Source: Anthostomella pinea
Taxonomy: Eukaryota; Ascomycota; Sordariomycetes; Xylariales; Xylariaceae
Length of the DNA stretch: 64,000 nucleotides
Reading direction: 5' to 3'
Assembly (NCBI GenBank): GCA_963556695.1
Contig: CAUWAG010000013.1
Location: 1,240,001 to 1,304,000 of the forward strand
Shown here piece by piece: positions 12,114-23,506 of this stretch (its first letter is position 1; every line of letters starts with the position of its first letter). The translations under genes were made by a program, and so were the position numbers. The notes below the pieces were generated by a model. The model saw nothing but the letters and a program-made list of their open reading frames with translations, was not told the origin of the DNA and did not search any database.

Positions 12114-15100
12114 TTAATCATGCTGGTTGGCCAGGTTCATGTGCATGATCGCATCGCGTTGCCATTCGTCGTCATCCGCTGGCACCTCACGGCCATCAAC
12201 ACCCGGGAGACGGATCTGCGGAGGTCTCTGTTGCATGGTCGACGTCCGAGCCTCATCGCCATAGTGGTCAAACTCTGGTAGGGCATAATTGTGTGACGAA
12301 CTGGCTTGTGCCATTGACGTGTTGATCGATGACGGTGCATTACTGCGCCTGTCGCTATTAGCCGAGAGCTCACTGGGCTGTGGAAGAGACGCCATCTTGT
12401 CCATCTGATGATCGAGCTCTTCCTGTTCCAGTATCTGTGGAGCATGTTCCATATTCCGCAACGAGCTCGCGGCGTGAGCACCACTACTGCGTATGCTGCC
12501 AACACTTGCACGAGGGTCCATTGCACCATCGGCGCCTTCCATACCGACCGAGTCGGCATCACGGATGGCAAACTGGGCAACGGTGCGCATCTTGCGCGTG
12601 ACCCAGCCTGCCAAGATCTTGCCGCGTTGCTTCTCACCAAGTCGGCTACGGGGAAAGTCACCCTTGTTCACAAACGCAACAATATCGACGACGATCTGGT
12701 GCTCGTTGAGGATTGCGTTGACAATCACCGGCACAATGGACGCAAGATATGCCTTGCGTGAAACCTCGACGAGAACGACCACGAGACCACCAGCTTGGAA
12801 TACAGCGCTAGAAGCAGTCAGCTATGATCAAAACCTGGGCAAATTAGAATACGTACCAGCCACTAGGTACGATGTTGCGATGACATCTCTCTACCGAAGC
12901 TTCGATGTCCATCGGGAAATGGCTCAGTCCATTGATCTCGAATGTCTCGCCAATATTGCCTAGTACGAAGAGGACTTGCATATCGACCTGTGCACCGCCT
13001 GGCCCAATAGGTCGACTGACATTATGCAGGAAACCGAGATCGCCAGTGCGGACATAGCTGATGTTTGGGTCGCCATCGATAGTACGCCCATCGAAGCGCT
13101 CGGCATCGAAAGGATCCCGGGAGCCATAGAACGCCTTGACACAGGCCTCCGAGTCTACCCAGATCTCGCCATATTCCCCATCTGTGCAGAGAAGGCGGCT
13201 CTCAGGATTGACAATGGCGATTTGGGTCGAGACTGGTACCATGCCAGAGTCCTGCAGGAGGAGGGCCTTCGGATCTGAGTCTGGATCCACCGGGATGATC
13301 AATCCTCTGCGCAGAGCACGCTGATCGAGCCAGAGCTCGATAGGTTCAATGCACATGTACGAGCGAGAAGCAATCATGGGATTCAGCACGTGGGAGTAGA
13401 CCGTGTTGATGGCGGTCCGGTCGAGGCCAGTTGCCGCGAAATGGAGCCGAACTTTCTGGAACACGTCAACCCGGGGTCTGCTTTCGGCCGAGATCATCAT
13501 GTTCTTCAGCTCATGCATAGTGAAGCCCTTGCCTGGCATCGAATTCATGGCGTGGTCGAGCATTTGGGGTGTCGCGTAGGTATCCTTGATCTTGTATCTA
13601 CTCAAAGTCAAGAAGAGTGAAAGAGGATTCTGAGCAAACTCGACCGGAGAGAGGAGGTACGTTGGCGTGCCGATGTATATACCCATGAGGCAGGAGTGTA
13701 TGAAGCCTAAACCGGTGGTACTTCTGACGCAGCCAAGCACAGGCCGCGAGCTGGTCATCTGGCAAGTCTCTTTTTGTACTTTGCACATGCCGAGAATAGT
13801 GTCATGGCCTAGTTGCACCGATATCCTGCGCTGGTCCGGAGTCCAGTATGCCCAGATGATGACCGGGTAACCTGGCTGTACCCAAACTGGATCTACCATG
13901 ACCCCAAGGTCCCGAAGCCCACTGTTCTGTTTGGGAGGCTTGGATGTGTTGAAGACATTGGGAACACCAATTTTCAGGACCTGGGCAGACTGTTTAATGT
14001 GCTGCGATACAGACTTGGTCTTCAACAAGTGGTCCACCTCGTTATTGACCAAGACAGCCTTGATGCCGTAATCGTTGATGAGGTGGAGAAAAGCCGGTAC
14101 GTCTTCGTTCAGACGTCGTTCATCCATCGGCGAGGTCGGGATGACCACCGCACCGAGGTTGATGCACGCATGGACTGCGAAGATGAAGTCTTCGGAATGC
14201 GTGTACATGAGCATGACATGGTCGCGCGGCCGTATCTTGGCCTTGTTGCGAAGGTATAGGGCGACGGCGGCAACTTTGGTATCGAATTTCTTCCAAGTCA
14301 CGCCTTTGCCTTCTTTGCCCCTGCCATCAATGGTGCAGTACGCGAGCTCTTCCGGTTGGCGGGCCACTCGCCATTGTATGAGATCTGTGATGCTGGAGAA
14401 GTTGTTTAGGGGAGTCGACGTTCGGTCGTCAATAACTACCTCCCGTCTGTCAATCCCCGAGTACTGCTTGTCAGTAGGCCCAAGGATGTCGGCCCTGGAT
14501 TCCGATGCCATGTGCGACCAGATACCGCCCATGGGGTCAACTCCGATGGGCAAGTTCAAAACGGCGTGTTCTACGCCAAACTTGACATGGACACAAGGCA
14601 GGTTACCAAGGTCAAACTCCCTGCGGCATAGCATATTGCCTATCTCCCTTCTTCCGTTCTTGGTCACCCGAGGCAGTGAGTTCGGCGCAGTGATCATCAC
14701 GCAGTACACCCGTAGATGATGTTCTTGCATAAGGACCTCCATGCATCTTTCCGAGAGCGAATCCAGCAACGCAGTGTCTAGCTGCCTAGGCGGGGCACCT
14801 GACGTCGCCGGGGCCGTAGATGCTGTTGTTGATTCAAGCACCACAATCGGCAGATGCTCGTCATTGACAAATACGTCAAAGGCCGAACCGTCGAAAACCT
14901 GCTTGTTCAGGTTGCGCAAAATGCTGACAACGATATGTTGCACAAAAAAGTAACGATGCTCCGCAATCTCGTGACCGTGCTCAACCCACTCGACCTTCTG
15001 TCGGATGCGGTCTTCATACAGCCCGAGCACGAAGAGCTTGCCTTCAATGACGGTACCGAGAAGACCAGTCCTAAGGAACTCGGGCTCGACCGACGTTGGT

Positions 15101-17785
15101 GTGGGATCTCCAGGCTCGAACTTATAGGGCCTTGCATGAAAGATCTGCTCGGTATGCTTGGGTAACGCCCAGAACCCCCCTGATAAGGATGGCGAGTCAA
15201 CCCAGATTTCCCCAACAGACTGCGGCGAAGCTAGCAACCCAGTTTCAGGGTCTACTACAGCAAGGGTGGCGTCCGGGATAGGATAGCCAAAAGCACCCAC
15301 TCGAACCGTCCCCGGCTCATTCTTTGCTTTCTTGATTGCCTCCTCGCCGATCGCCACCACAACCACCTCGTTCGTCTTCAACGCCTCCCGGTCTAGTAAG
15401 ACCTCGCTGAGGTCATTGCTCGCATCACGTTCTTTCTTTGTAGTAGTGCCTCCACCGAGCAGACTGCCAAACCCATTGGTCGGCGTGGCCTTTTCCTCTT
15501 CCTTTTCGTCCTCCTTGTCTGTCTCGGAGCCTTCTTCGGCGTCAAAATCCAGTTTCAGTGGGCACCCCATGCGTTCTTCGCCACCCAGCCAGTCTCGAAC
15601 GCTGATGACCATGCCGCCATGTTCGGGCAGACACAGCATCGGCGCCACGACTTCTCTGGCTCTAGGGTTTCGTAATGGTCGCAGCCAACGGTCAGCCAAA
15701 ACTTCGTGAAACTCGCTGTCTACCGTCAGTGTATCGATGAGGCACAATTTGACATGCTGAAAGTTCGGTTCCATTCCCTTCTTGAAGTTCCTCGTCGTCA
15801 TGGGATCCTGCTGGTAGTTGAAAGCAGCAGTTCTCAGACCAGGGTAGTCGGCTATCATCAGCGTCGCCTTGTACTTTGTTATCAGATGGGCATATAGCCC
15901 AGGTGAGTTGACCGCCTTGTTCTCAACCCAGACGGTGGTATGGCCGCTGTAGACGTTGAGAAGAACACCCAAAATCATCCCTATGCCTTGCCGTGGATCA
16001 AGATAGGATAGCAGGATCTCACTGCTAGCACTGCCTCCTATCAACCGGCCATTCTTGTCGCGAAGGGCCCGGCTGAAAGTATCACCAGGTCCGTGGCGAG
16101 GCACCGCCGACACAACAGCACTCAGACAAGCCATCTGATGCATTATGGTGCGGTGACTGAGAACAACACCCCGGACATCTCCTGTTGGCGCTCTAGAAAA
16201 CTCGATGTAGGCCAGGTCTGGCACAGATAATGGGGGCACGTCGTCCTTTCGTTTTGGATGATAGCTGCCGAACTCGTTGGTCTTCCACCATTCCACGCCC
16301 TTGGGCCAGTTCAATTTTTGAGTAGTGATGTCTCTTTGGAACGATTTCAAGTTGTTATCGGTGGTCAGTGCCAGATGCGCTTGTGTAGAGGTTAGGATCA
16401 GGTTGAGTTTTGCGTAGTCCTGCATATCGTTGATGGGGACGGCCACAACGCCGGCAATGAAACAACCCAGCAATGCGATCACGAAATCGATAATCTCGGA
16501 GTCCCGGTAGATGAGCGCAACCCTGTCGCCCCGGTACAAAGAGCTCTTGTCGCGGATGACCTGGGCTACCTTCTCCGCTCTTGCTGCCAGCTTGTCCCAT
16601 GTGATGGATGCGATTTCCTTTCCTTTGCTGTCAAGGACCCAGTACGCAGGCAACTTGGCAGTAGTGCGACCTCTGTGTCTCAGAACGGCAGCAATATTGT
16701 CAAAGTTGGACATGGCGGTATTCTGGTCGTGTGGGTCGGTAATAGCAAACGGCACTTCGCGCGGCTCCAGGGGCATCATGTACTGAAGCGCTTCCGGCGG
16801 AGGTAGATCGTTTGCAGTGAGCATCGGCGGAGCCATGGCAACCGTGGGAGAAAACGGATCGCTGACGGAGTATCTTTGCCCACCTCCTCCGTATTCGCCT
16901 CCGGGCCCCTGATCATAAGACTGCTGCCCAGCGAAATCGGAGAAATATCCTTGGGAGTCCATCATGGTGCCGGTGCGGCTATCGCGGTTATCGTACGGGT
17001 TCGGTGGATGTTGCGAATATGCACCGTGGTGTTCTGGTTTGAAGGCATAGTCGCCCGAGACCATGGTACCTGACCGCGTCGGCGGGTCGGATCCCATGCT
17101 TTGGGAGTAGTTCCCCGTCGGGTCGAGGAACAGAGAATCGCGTTCCCTCAGGGTGGGACGGTATTCGGCCATGGGACCGCCAGGCCGCAGGAGACCTGCA
17201 GGGTGCTCCAGGGCATGAGAATGGACAGAGCCAGGTGGACCAGACTGTGGACGCCAGTCGGCGGGAGACGTGCGTGTCTTTGGCGAAGGGGAACCCGGGT
17301 CTGGATTGGTGGCACTCAAGGCGGCCAGGGCTGCCCCTGGCCCATTGTCGGTTGTAGAGTTCTCATCGTCGGGTGAGTGTATCCTCAAGCCGCCAGTCGC
17401 ATCAGGCAGACCCCCAGGGCCGAAGTAATGCGACAGTAGCTGTGTTCGCCGTTTCTGGAACCTATAACGACGCGACGTGGTTAGACCCGTGAGCACGATA
17501 GCTAAACGTGATAGCAGGAGTGGGAGGCTGCTGTCGAGTAGCGCAGGATCGGACGTGGTCATACCCCTTTTCCGTAATATCGCCTTCCTATAGTTGTGTG
17601 TGGAGTCAGCCTACTTGTCGCAATCCGTGTCGGCGTCGCGTTGTACATGCGGTGGTGTTCGGGTCCTACCCCGCCGCCTCTCCGAATGGCCGGGAGCAAT
17701 ATTCAACAGACGACAAACTACTTACCTCCAACTCCCTTTCCAGCTCGTTCAGCTTGTCTTGGAGGTCGGGGCCCAATTGCGCCAT
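12114..17785 (-). CDS. CPS1: CPS1/DIP2-type protein with two AMP-binding domains
   Basis: Homologue of animal DIP2, yeast Cmr2 and Cochliobolus CPS1, with tandem fatty acyl-AMP-ligase-like domains. DIP2 proteins control a subset of diacylglycerols, and CPS1 is reported as needed for full virulence in plant pathogens. Four exons give an uninterrupted frame: 17785-17726, 17587-17565, 17461-12857 and 12807-12114 (5382 nt, 1793 aa, introns all GT-AG). The short N-terminus (MAQLGPDLQDKL...) corresponds to the DMAP1-binding part. A disordered Pro/Gly/Ser stretch runs to about residue 250. The first AMP-binding domain spans about 280-800, with a weak core motif (APTGDVRGVVLSH), and the second about 1050-1590. 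A coiled, Gln/Ser-rich tail follows. No carrier or condensation domain is present, so it is not a peptide synthetase despite the historical name. Membrane or mitochondria-ER location is inferred from relatives only. Confidence 0.93.
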
Positions 17786-19443
17786 TATGAACAGGTGGTT
17801 TGAGCAGGGCGGGCGTGGCGTCAAATTCTACTTTGCGCCGAACGATGGTATCGCATTCGTCTCGCATTCGCATTCGCAGTGGCGGAGTCGTCGACGCACC
17901 CGAGTATGGCTTGATCAAGCAAACGGGGGTATCATGGCGGCAGAGCGCGCAGTAATGTTGTAGCGGTCGTACCAGCAGCAGCAGTCTTCTCGATAGGCCG
18001 AGGGTAGAGAGTATAGGACAATGGGAGCGACTGTGAGTCTGTCAGTCTGTCGTCGGCCCTGATTCTTGGTCTTGGAGACAGGCGACCTCAAAGGCAAGAC
18101 GCAGACAAGCCTTGATTGGCCGAAGCGGTACTGGCCGATGCGAGGCCTACCCCAGTCGTGGCGTTCAGTACGAGGTACATGATCCGGCACATCTTCGCTG
18201 ACAGGCCTTGTCAGGGGCAAGCGCCAGGGCGGGGCTGTCAGTGGCCTACGATGACGCCGCCAGACATGAGTCGTGGGTCCACTTTGACCCTTCAACTCTT
18301 TAATCCGGTTAGCCTGACGATAGACACTTATCGATAGAAGTACTTGCATATATGCATATCTGGAGGTCTACATATCACGAATGGACACTTAAAGAAAATT
18401 CTTCAGTCAACCCAACTTGCGACCTGCAACCTGCAACATCCGACCTACAGCCTGCAACCTCCAACCGCCTGATTCCCAGGTAATCGCACAATCATGACCT
18501 CTCTTCGGGATCACCTTGTGTCTCCTGCTTGGCATTTCGACATGCAAATGTAGCAACACGATCGATGTGACATGCTTTCATTGCTTGGACTTGGGGTCCA
18601 CAGGATCATGGCCAAAGAATCTCTTTGATACCCTCGAATCTCTCGCCGGTAGACCGGCTGGCCTCGAACATCGTTGTTTAGGTCATTATCATTGTGCTCG
18701 CCGCTCTTCGATACAGCTCCGCTACTGACTCTTAGTTGACCATTGAGACATGGTCTGTCCCGCGTCTTGCGGGCTTGCTCCCTCTTCCAACAATGTAAGC
18801 ACTTCTCCTCAGCCACCCCTTCCATTTCCTATTATATGATGAAAAATCAACGCATTCACAGACCTGTTCTGAAATTATATGTTGAGAAAATGCTTTAAGC
18901 TACTGATTATGTTTTCACCTCCATCACGACTGTGATCTCCACCAGCAGCCGCTGCTGACCCAACTTGCAGATTGCTTGCACTTGATGTACGTCCTTGGCA
19001 TATCATCAGTCGCCTACCACCGTTCAAATGCCAGAGTGCCATATCATTGTCAGCTGCTCTCTTCGAGTACCCCCATGGCCAAGCCACGAGAGGTTCATTA
19101 GCCACGCATCCAAGGACAATCCTTTGACCGCTTTGTCACTGTCGGCTTCGACAATGGGTCTATGTCCAAAATCCCCCTTTTGTATATTATGGAGGCGTGA
19201 ATATAGCTTTGTTCGTAAACAACATTGTCGGAAAAATCACAAAGATGTCGAGTCCTGGCCGTATATAGATACTACCGCTCTGCCGTCACAATACTCTTGT
19301 TCCTTTTCTGCAACATTGAAATCACTTTCTTGGTTCGATCACTCCGCATTGCTGAAACTGAGATCTGGTAGCACAAGCTGAGCTCGCTGTCAAAGTGTTT
19401 AGTTTAGTCTCCGGAGTGTCTACCAGGCGTGACCATTGCGAAG
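17786..19443. other. Divergent intergenic region (promoters)
   Basis: The region separates the minus-strand CPS1/DIP2 gene from the plus-strand orphan gene and should hold both promoters. No convincing coding frame. A run of five imperfect CCTGCAA units lies at 18421-18466. Confidence 0.5.
18421..18466. repeat. Imperfect CCTGCAA short repeat array
   Basis: The segment reads as GACCTGCAAC, CTGCAACATC, CGACCTACAG, CCTGCAACCT, CCAACC, that is, a 7-10 bp unit repeated with small changes. It may be slippage or a cluster of factor sites. Confidence 0.5.
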
Positions 19444-21930
19444 ATGAGTGGTCTAACTTTTCCGACTGCGAAGGAGGAGCCTGTGCCGGCACAGGCTTCG
19501 ACCACGATGGACCCACGGCAACTCGTCGCCCCTGGCGCGCAGGTGAACAATACCGACTTCGCCTTCACGCAGCCGTGGCCTGTCACGACCATGCCTGTCA
19601 CGACCATGCCAAACCTTCTAACTAATACCACGGATTATTCTACTATGCCTTCCTATTACAATTACGCCGAAAATCGATCTCCTTATCTACCCCCAGCAAC
19701 AGGTGTCAACGCCCAATACCCAGCATCTTTCGGGAACTTTAACGCTATCCCGCAGTCTCAAGTTCCCCTGATCCAGCCGGTGATGGGTTCTAACGGGGTG
19801 CGGAAAATACCTCGAAAGAGGGAAAGGAAAGATGGCGTTTTGTATCTCGAACCTACCGATGTCTACCGCGAGCCGCGGGACCCGCCTAAGAGCTGGGGAC
19901 CGAAGGTCAGCGGTGACAATCAATTGGACAGCCAGGACGATCACCTGTTCTCATACACCTCTGACGGCGAGCTTGGAGCAGGTTTGTACCTAACAGTAAA
20001 TCAGATGCGTCAATATCTTCTGGGCCCAAACGAAACAGAGGGATTACGAGAGAATTATGCTCTCTCGGATAGGCAGGGACTGACATTGTGGATAGGCTGG
20101 CCTGCAGCTCAGTGCAAGAAGCGGTACCCTCGTCTAGAGCACTCAACAAGGTGTCGCTTTGAGGACTGTGATGATGCACCGCTCCGCAGCATCGTCCAGG
20201 GTCAACCATGGGTTATTTTTGATGAGCGCCAGAATCTGGATGGGTCTGTCGTCGACCCCTTCCACAACGCGGGATATGTTCATCTCAACTGCCTCGAGAA
20301 GCACTTCGATATTCTCGAGCTATGGAAGCCTTGCGATATCCGCCTTGACAACCGGCATTTCATACGCGAATCATACCCCTACTTTGCTCTAGCTCGGGAC
20401 GATTTCCTCGTTGGTATCGAGAAGGCATTCCTGGAGTGGTACGAAGCGGAGCGGGCCAAGTACTGGGCTGCAAAAGAAAAAGGCGTGAGACGGAGTCGAG
20501 AGCGGGAGTTTCGTCTCGACCAGGTGTTTGTCGATTACAAGCTTGCCAACGAACCTATAGGTCGTACAAAACAGCGGGAATCTAGAGCCGGGATCGACAT
20601 CGGGACGCATCGGGGCGACCGCGAGCGGAAGTATTATCTCAAGGAGCTGAGAGACCACGACCTGCTCGATGAGAATCGCAAACCAGTACCCAATGCTGAT
20701 GCTCGCCTAGAGCAAATGAAGGCCGAAAAGGTAAAAAACCGACGTAAAAAAAAGTTAACAAAGCGCCGCGAGGAAAGTGAGAACGAGGCGGCAGGCCAGA
20801 ATGCCACTGCTGACACAAATGTCACGACTCATTCTGGAACCGAGGGAGTAGTTGTGGACCTCACTGAGGACCACAATGTTGCGACTCCTCCCCAGCAAGC
20901 GGAACCCGTCGAGTCCAATGCCAGTACCAGTCATGAGGTCCATACCCAGCAGGAGCCTGTCACCTATACAGCTCCTGTCAACCATACATCATATTACCAG
21001 CAAGACCCTGTCGGGTACAGCGGTAATGTAAATCCTTTGGTATCTTCCCAGCCAGCGCCTGTCGATTACACTGGTCATGTCAGCCACGCACCATTTTCCC
21101 AGCAGGGGCCCATCGGTCACAACGGTATTGCAGGCCATGCGATTTACTCGCAGCACCAACAAGGCCCCTCAGAGGATTTGCACACGAACCCGGCTCGAGG
21201 CTACAACCCGGCGGCCCCTGCTCCTGCCTACTCAGTCTACGGGGTTGGCGCCGCCCTCTACCAGCCACAACCCATCAATTATCAAAGTCAGCAGCCTTTC
21301 ATCGATTTCGTCCTCAACGAACTAGTGCCCGATGACTTCCACGACCAGCAGGCGCGCAACGTGGCCGCGGCAGCCCCTCCCAGCCGCAAGCGTGGTAGAG
21401 ACGAGCCAGTGGACGACACTGCCGCCGTCGAGGAGAGCACGGCTAAGCGGCAGCGACAAGAGCCTCCGGCACCCAAGGTCACCGATTTTGGTTACGAAGA
21501 CGTCAGGATCCCTGACCGCGCCGATAATGAGAGCTTGAATCGATGGCAGGCAGGCTATCACACCTCGGAGTCTATTCTGCAACCAGTTGCAGATAGCCAG
21601 ACAGGCGCATTTGAGGTAAGTGCCAGCATTGACGGCGGCGAAGCTGACTCCCCTGATTTCACCGCACATGAATGGATAAGGGAGGAGCTGTCCAAAGCCG
21701 ATATGCTGAGCCTGGAGATGGATAATGACTTCAGCCAATTTGATGGTTGGGTCGGTAATGCTTTCAACGGCACCAGCGGAGACGATTTGTCCGGCGACGC
21801 CTACGTGAACACCGGTGGAGGTGAGTATGAGCCCCAGCCAGCTGCCCCGTCCCCCACAGAGCGGTTCATTCCGCCGTCTCGCTCGAGCAGCGGCTCGGCT
21901 GGTCTCTCAGAGTCGCGCTGGGCTGCGTAG
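19444..21930 (+). CDS. Hypothetical protein, 828 aa, with internal YQQ/P-G repeats
   Basis: I do not recognise a named family. ATG 19444 was chosen as the first ATG of one continuous frame ending TAG at 21930. The N-terminal 150 residues are Pro/Thr/Tyr-rich, with a doubled PVTTMP motif. A conserved-looking globular core covers about residues 130-400, with Cys/His positions in RCRFEDC and HLNCLEKHFD that could bind metal. A basic stretch (RRKKKLTKRR, about 435) resembles a nuclear signal. Residues 505-590 hold four or five copies of an imperfect 20-residue unit with a PV-Y-G core and Gln/Tyr runs. A second basic patch (SRKRGRDE) follows, then an acidic tail. The layout suggests a nuclear, chromatin or transcription-linked protein, but this is inference. 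No intron is needed. Confidence 0.8.
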   Translation: MSGLTFPTAKEEPVPAQASTTMDPRQLVAPGAQVNNTDFAFTQPWPVTTMPVTTMPNLLTNTTDYSTMPSYYNYAENRSPYLPPATGVNAQYPASFGNFNAIPQSQVPLIQPVMGSNGVRKIPRKRERKDGVLYLEPTDVYREPRDPPKSWGPKVSGDNQLDSQDDHLFSYTSDGELGAGLYLTVNQMRQYLLGPNETEGLRENYALSDRQGLTLWIGWPAAQCKKRYPRLEHSTRCRFEDCDDAPLRSIVQGQPWVIFDERQNLDGSVVDPFHNAGYVHLNCLEKHFDILELWKPCDIRLDNRHFIRESYPYFALARDDFLVGIEKAFLEWYEAERAKYWAAKEKGVRRSREREFRLDQVFVDYKLANEPIGRTKQRESRAGIDIGTHRGDRERKYYLKELRDHDLLDENRKPVPNADARLEQMKAEKVKNRRKKKLTKRREESENEAAGQNATADTNVTTHSGTEGVVVDLTEDHNVATPPQQAEPVESNASTSHEVHTQQEPVTYTAPVNHTSYYQQDPVGYSGNVNPLVSSQPAPVDYTGHVSHAPFSQQGPIGHNGIAGHAIYSQHQQGPSEDLHTNPARGYNPAAPAPAYSVYGVGAALYQPQPINYQSQQPFIDFVLNELVPDDFHDQQARNVAAAAPPSRKRGRDEPVDDTAAVEESTAKRQRQEPPAPKVTDFGYEDVRIPDRADNESLNRWQAGYHTSESILQPVADSQTGAFEVSASIDGGEADSPDFTAHEWIREELSKADMLSLEMDNDFSQFDGWVGNAFNGTSGDDLSGDAYVNTGGGEYEPQPAAPSPTERFIPPSRSSSGSAGLSESRWAA

Positions 21931-22026
21931 AGTAAGTAAGTTGCAAGACTCTTAGACGTATTTACGGTTTCGGAAAGGAAAAAGAAAAGAACTAGGTAGT
22001 TGGGAGTTACGGGAGGCGGGTATGTT

Positions 22027-22065
22027 TGTTTACGTTTGTTTACACCCGCCACTTTCGATGTTTAC
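22027..22065. promoter_or_regulatory. Three TGTTTAC forkhead-type sites
   Basis: TGTTTAC occurs at 22027-22033, 22037-22043 and 22059-22065, between the orphan gene and the LipB-like gene. TGTTTAC is the reverse of the forkhead core GTAAACA. Three exact copies within 39 bp are unlikely to be all chance, but the binding factor is a guess. Confidence 0.35.
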
Positions 22066-22180
22066 AGCAGTCAGAATTGCACGGTAAGTGTTATGAACTG
22101 CAATATAAAATGTTTCCACCATCTGACGTTTTCTTGATGACATCCCTGGTGACTGCAAGTGGTACAGTGTTAGTTCACGA

Positions 22181-22291
22181 ATGGCACTGTGGATAGGCGC
22201 CTCAATTCAACGTCGTCTCTCACCATCAAACCCGACAGCTTTGAGATCACACCCAGTGAGCTGGAATTTCCGATCGCCACCAAAGTCATGA
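22181..22291 (+). promoter_or_regulatory. Upstream ORF overlapping the LipB-like start (ATGA)
   Basis: ATG 22181 opens a 36-residue frame whose TGA (22289-22291) overlaps the next ATG as ATGA. The peptide is rich in Arg, Ser and Trp and has no acidic residues, as in a mitochondrial presequence. It is either a translation-controlling uORF or a presequence that lost its frame with the downstream gene. Confidence 0.35.
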
Positions 22292-23250
22292 ATCCGATAC
22301 AAATCTCCGTGGTCCCAGCCAAACCGGCTTTCTTCAATGCCGCACGGGTAGCGGCGCTACAGGGCCACCTGCGACAGCACCTGCTCAATCACAGAACCTC
22401 ACCTTCGTCAAAACCAGTGCCTCCCTACCTCTTCGTCTTCGAGCCCGCGCCCATCTATTCAATCGGCCGCTCCCAGCCCAAGCTGTCAATGCTCCAAAGC
22501 CACGCTCTGAAGTCCGACCTGAAAGTGTGGAGCCGTCGCAGCGACTACGCCGCGGAACGTGAGGATCGAGAGCCGGAACTGCAAGAACACGACTGTCAAC
22601 CCGAGGTCGTCTCTTCCGCGACGCGGGATGTGAGTATGTACTACGGGCCCGGCCAGCTGCGGCTCTGGACAGCTGCCGATCTGAAATCTACCCCGTCATT
22701 GGACTTGAAGGGGGAAGACTACGAGGGTGCGATCGGCTCGGTCACCATCAAGCTTCTGAGGGATATGTACGGCCTCAACCTCTTCCACCGGCCGGGCTCT
22801 GGCATCTGGACCGATAGCACGCATTTCAAGGAACAGCGCCAGATAGCGGATATCAGCGTACAGAATGACGACGACATCGTTACGGGCGGCGTCACGCTGA
22901 ATCTCGACATTCCCGTCTCTGGAGGTGAGGAGGTCAATCCGTGGGCAAGGCTCGCTGGGGACGAGTTTGTCGGAGAAGGCGTCCAGTTCCATCGCACCAC
23001 CAGTGTCGCTGCGGAGCTTGGTGACGATGGACACGTGCTCGGTCGCCGACCGGACCTTGATATGGATCTCGTCATGCGTCTGCTCGGCCAGTCCGTGGCT
23101 CACGAGCTCGGTATGGGCGAGACCGACATTGTCAGTCCGGAAGAGGCATTCGGGGACGATTGGATGGAGCTGGGACAAAGGAAGGGCGGGATCTGGGGCG
23201 ATATCGCGGGCCTGGTCGGATTCAACATCGTGCTGGCTTTGTTCGACTAG
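22288..23250 (+). CDS. LipB/Lip2-like octanoyltransferase-fold protein without catalytic dyad
   Basis: LipB enzymes move octanoyl groups from acyl carrier protein to lipoate-dependent enzymes in mitochondria, using a Lys and a Cys. ATG 22288 gives 320 aa; an in-frame GTG lies upstream but no ATG. The fold is recognisable by APIYSIGR (about residue 60-70), YYGPGQL (about 117, the degenerate HGPGQ motif), TIKLLRDMYGLN, GIWTD and TLNLDIPV. At the Lys position the sequence reads RQIADISV, with Gln before IA. Where an INPCG-type loop carries the nucleophilic Cys it reads VNPWAR. Both catalytic residues therefore appear lost although the frame is intact. There is no N-terminal presequence in this frame. 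It may be a non-catalytic paralogue, with the true Lip2 elsewhere in the genome. Confidence 0.75.
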   Translation: MNPIQISVVPAKPAFFNAARVAALQGHLRQHLLNHRTSPSSKPVPPYLFVFEPAPIYSIGRSQPKLSMLQSHALKSDLKVWSRRSDYAAEREDREPELQEHDCQPEVVSSATRDVSMYYGPGQLRLWTAADLKSTPSLDLKGEDYEGAIGSVTIKLLRDMYGLNLFHRPGSGIWTDSTHFKEQRQIADISVQNDDDIVTGGVTLNLDIPVSGGEEVNPWARLAGDEFVGEGVQFHRTTSVAAELGDDGHVLGRRPDLDMDLVMRLLGQSVAHELGMGETDIVSPEEAFGDDWMELGQRKGGIWGDIAGLVGFNIVLALFD

Positions 23251-23506
23251 GGCGCCGGCAGCCCTTTGTCTTGACGCTGGTTCGGTGGTCTGAAAGACTT
23301 TATCGTGGGTTTGTCGCTTTGTTTTGGTGGTAAGGCGTAAGAATCTGTCGCGGTGGTCAGGCACGATGCATCCTTTCTTCTCTGGTTCTTTAATAGTGAT
23401 GCGAATCAGCCGAGTCCTCGAAGATACGCCCAACGACGAAATTGACACATACTCACGTCTTGATTCGAAAACTTCGCGCCAGATTCAGACTACTCGCGCT
23501 GTCAGC

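Noticed and set aside
12844..17785. Calling the two-AMP-domain protein a non-ribosomal peptide synthetase
   Set aside because: No condensation, carrier or thioesterase domain is present; the domain order is that of DIP2/CPS1.
17915..18349. 144-codon minus-strand frame in the divergent intergenic region
   Set aside because: No domain, irregular composition and overlap with several other short frames.
22696..23448. 250-codon minus-strand frame opposite the LipB-like gene
   Set aside because: A shadow of the coding strand; the sense frame has clear family motifs.
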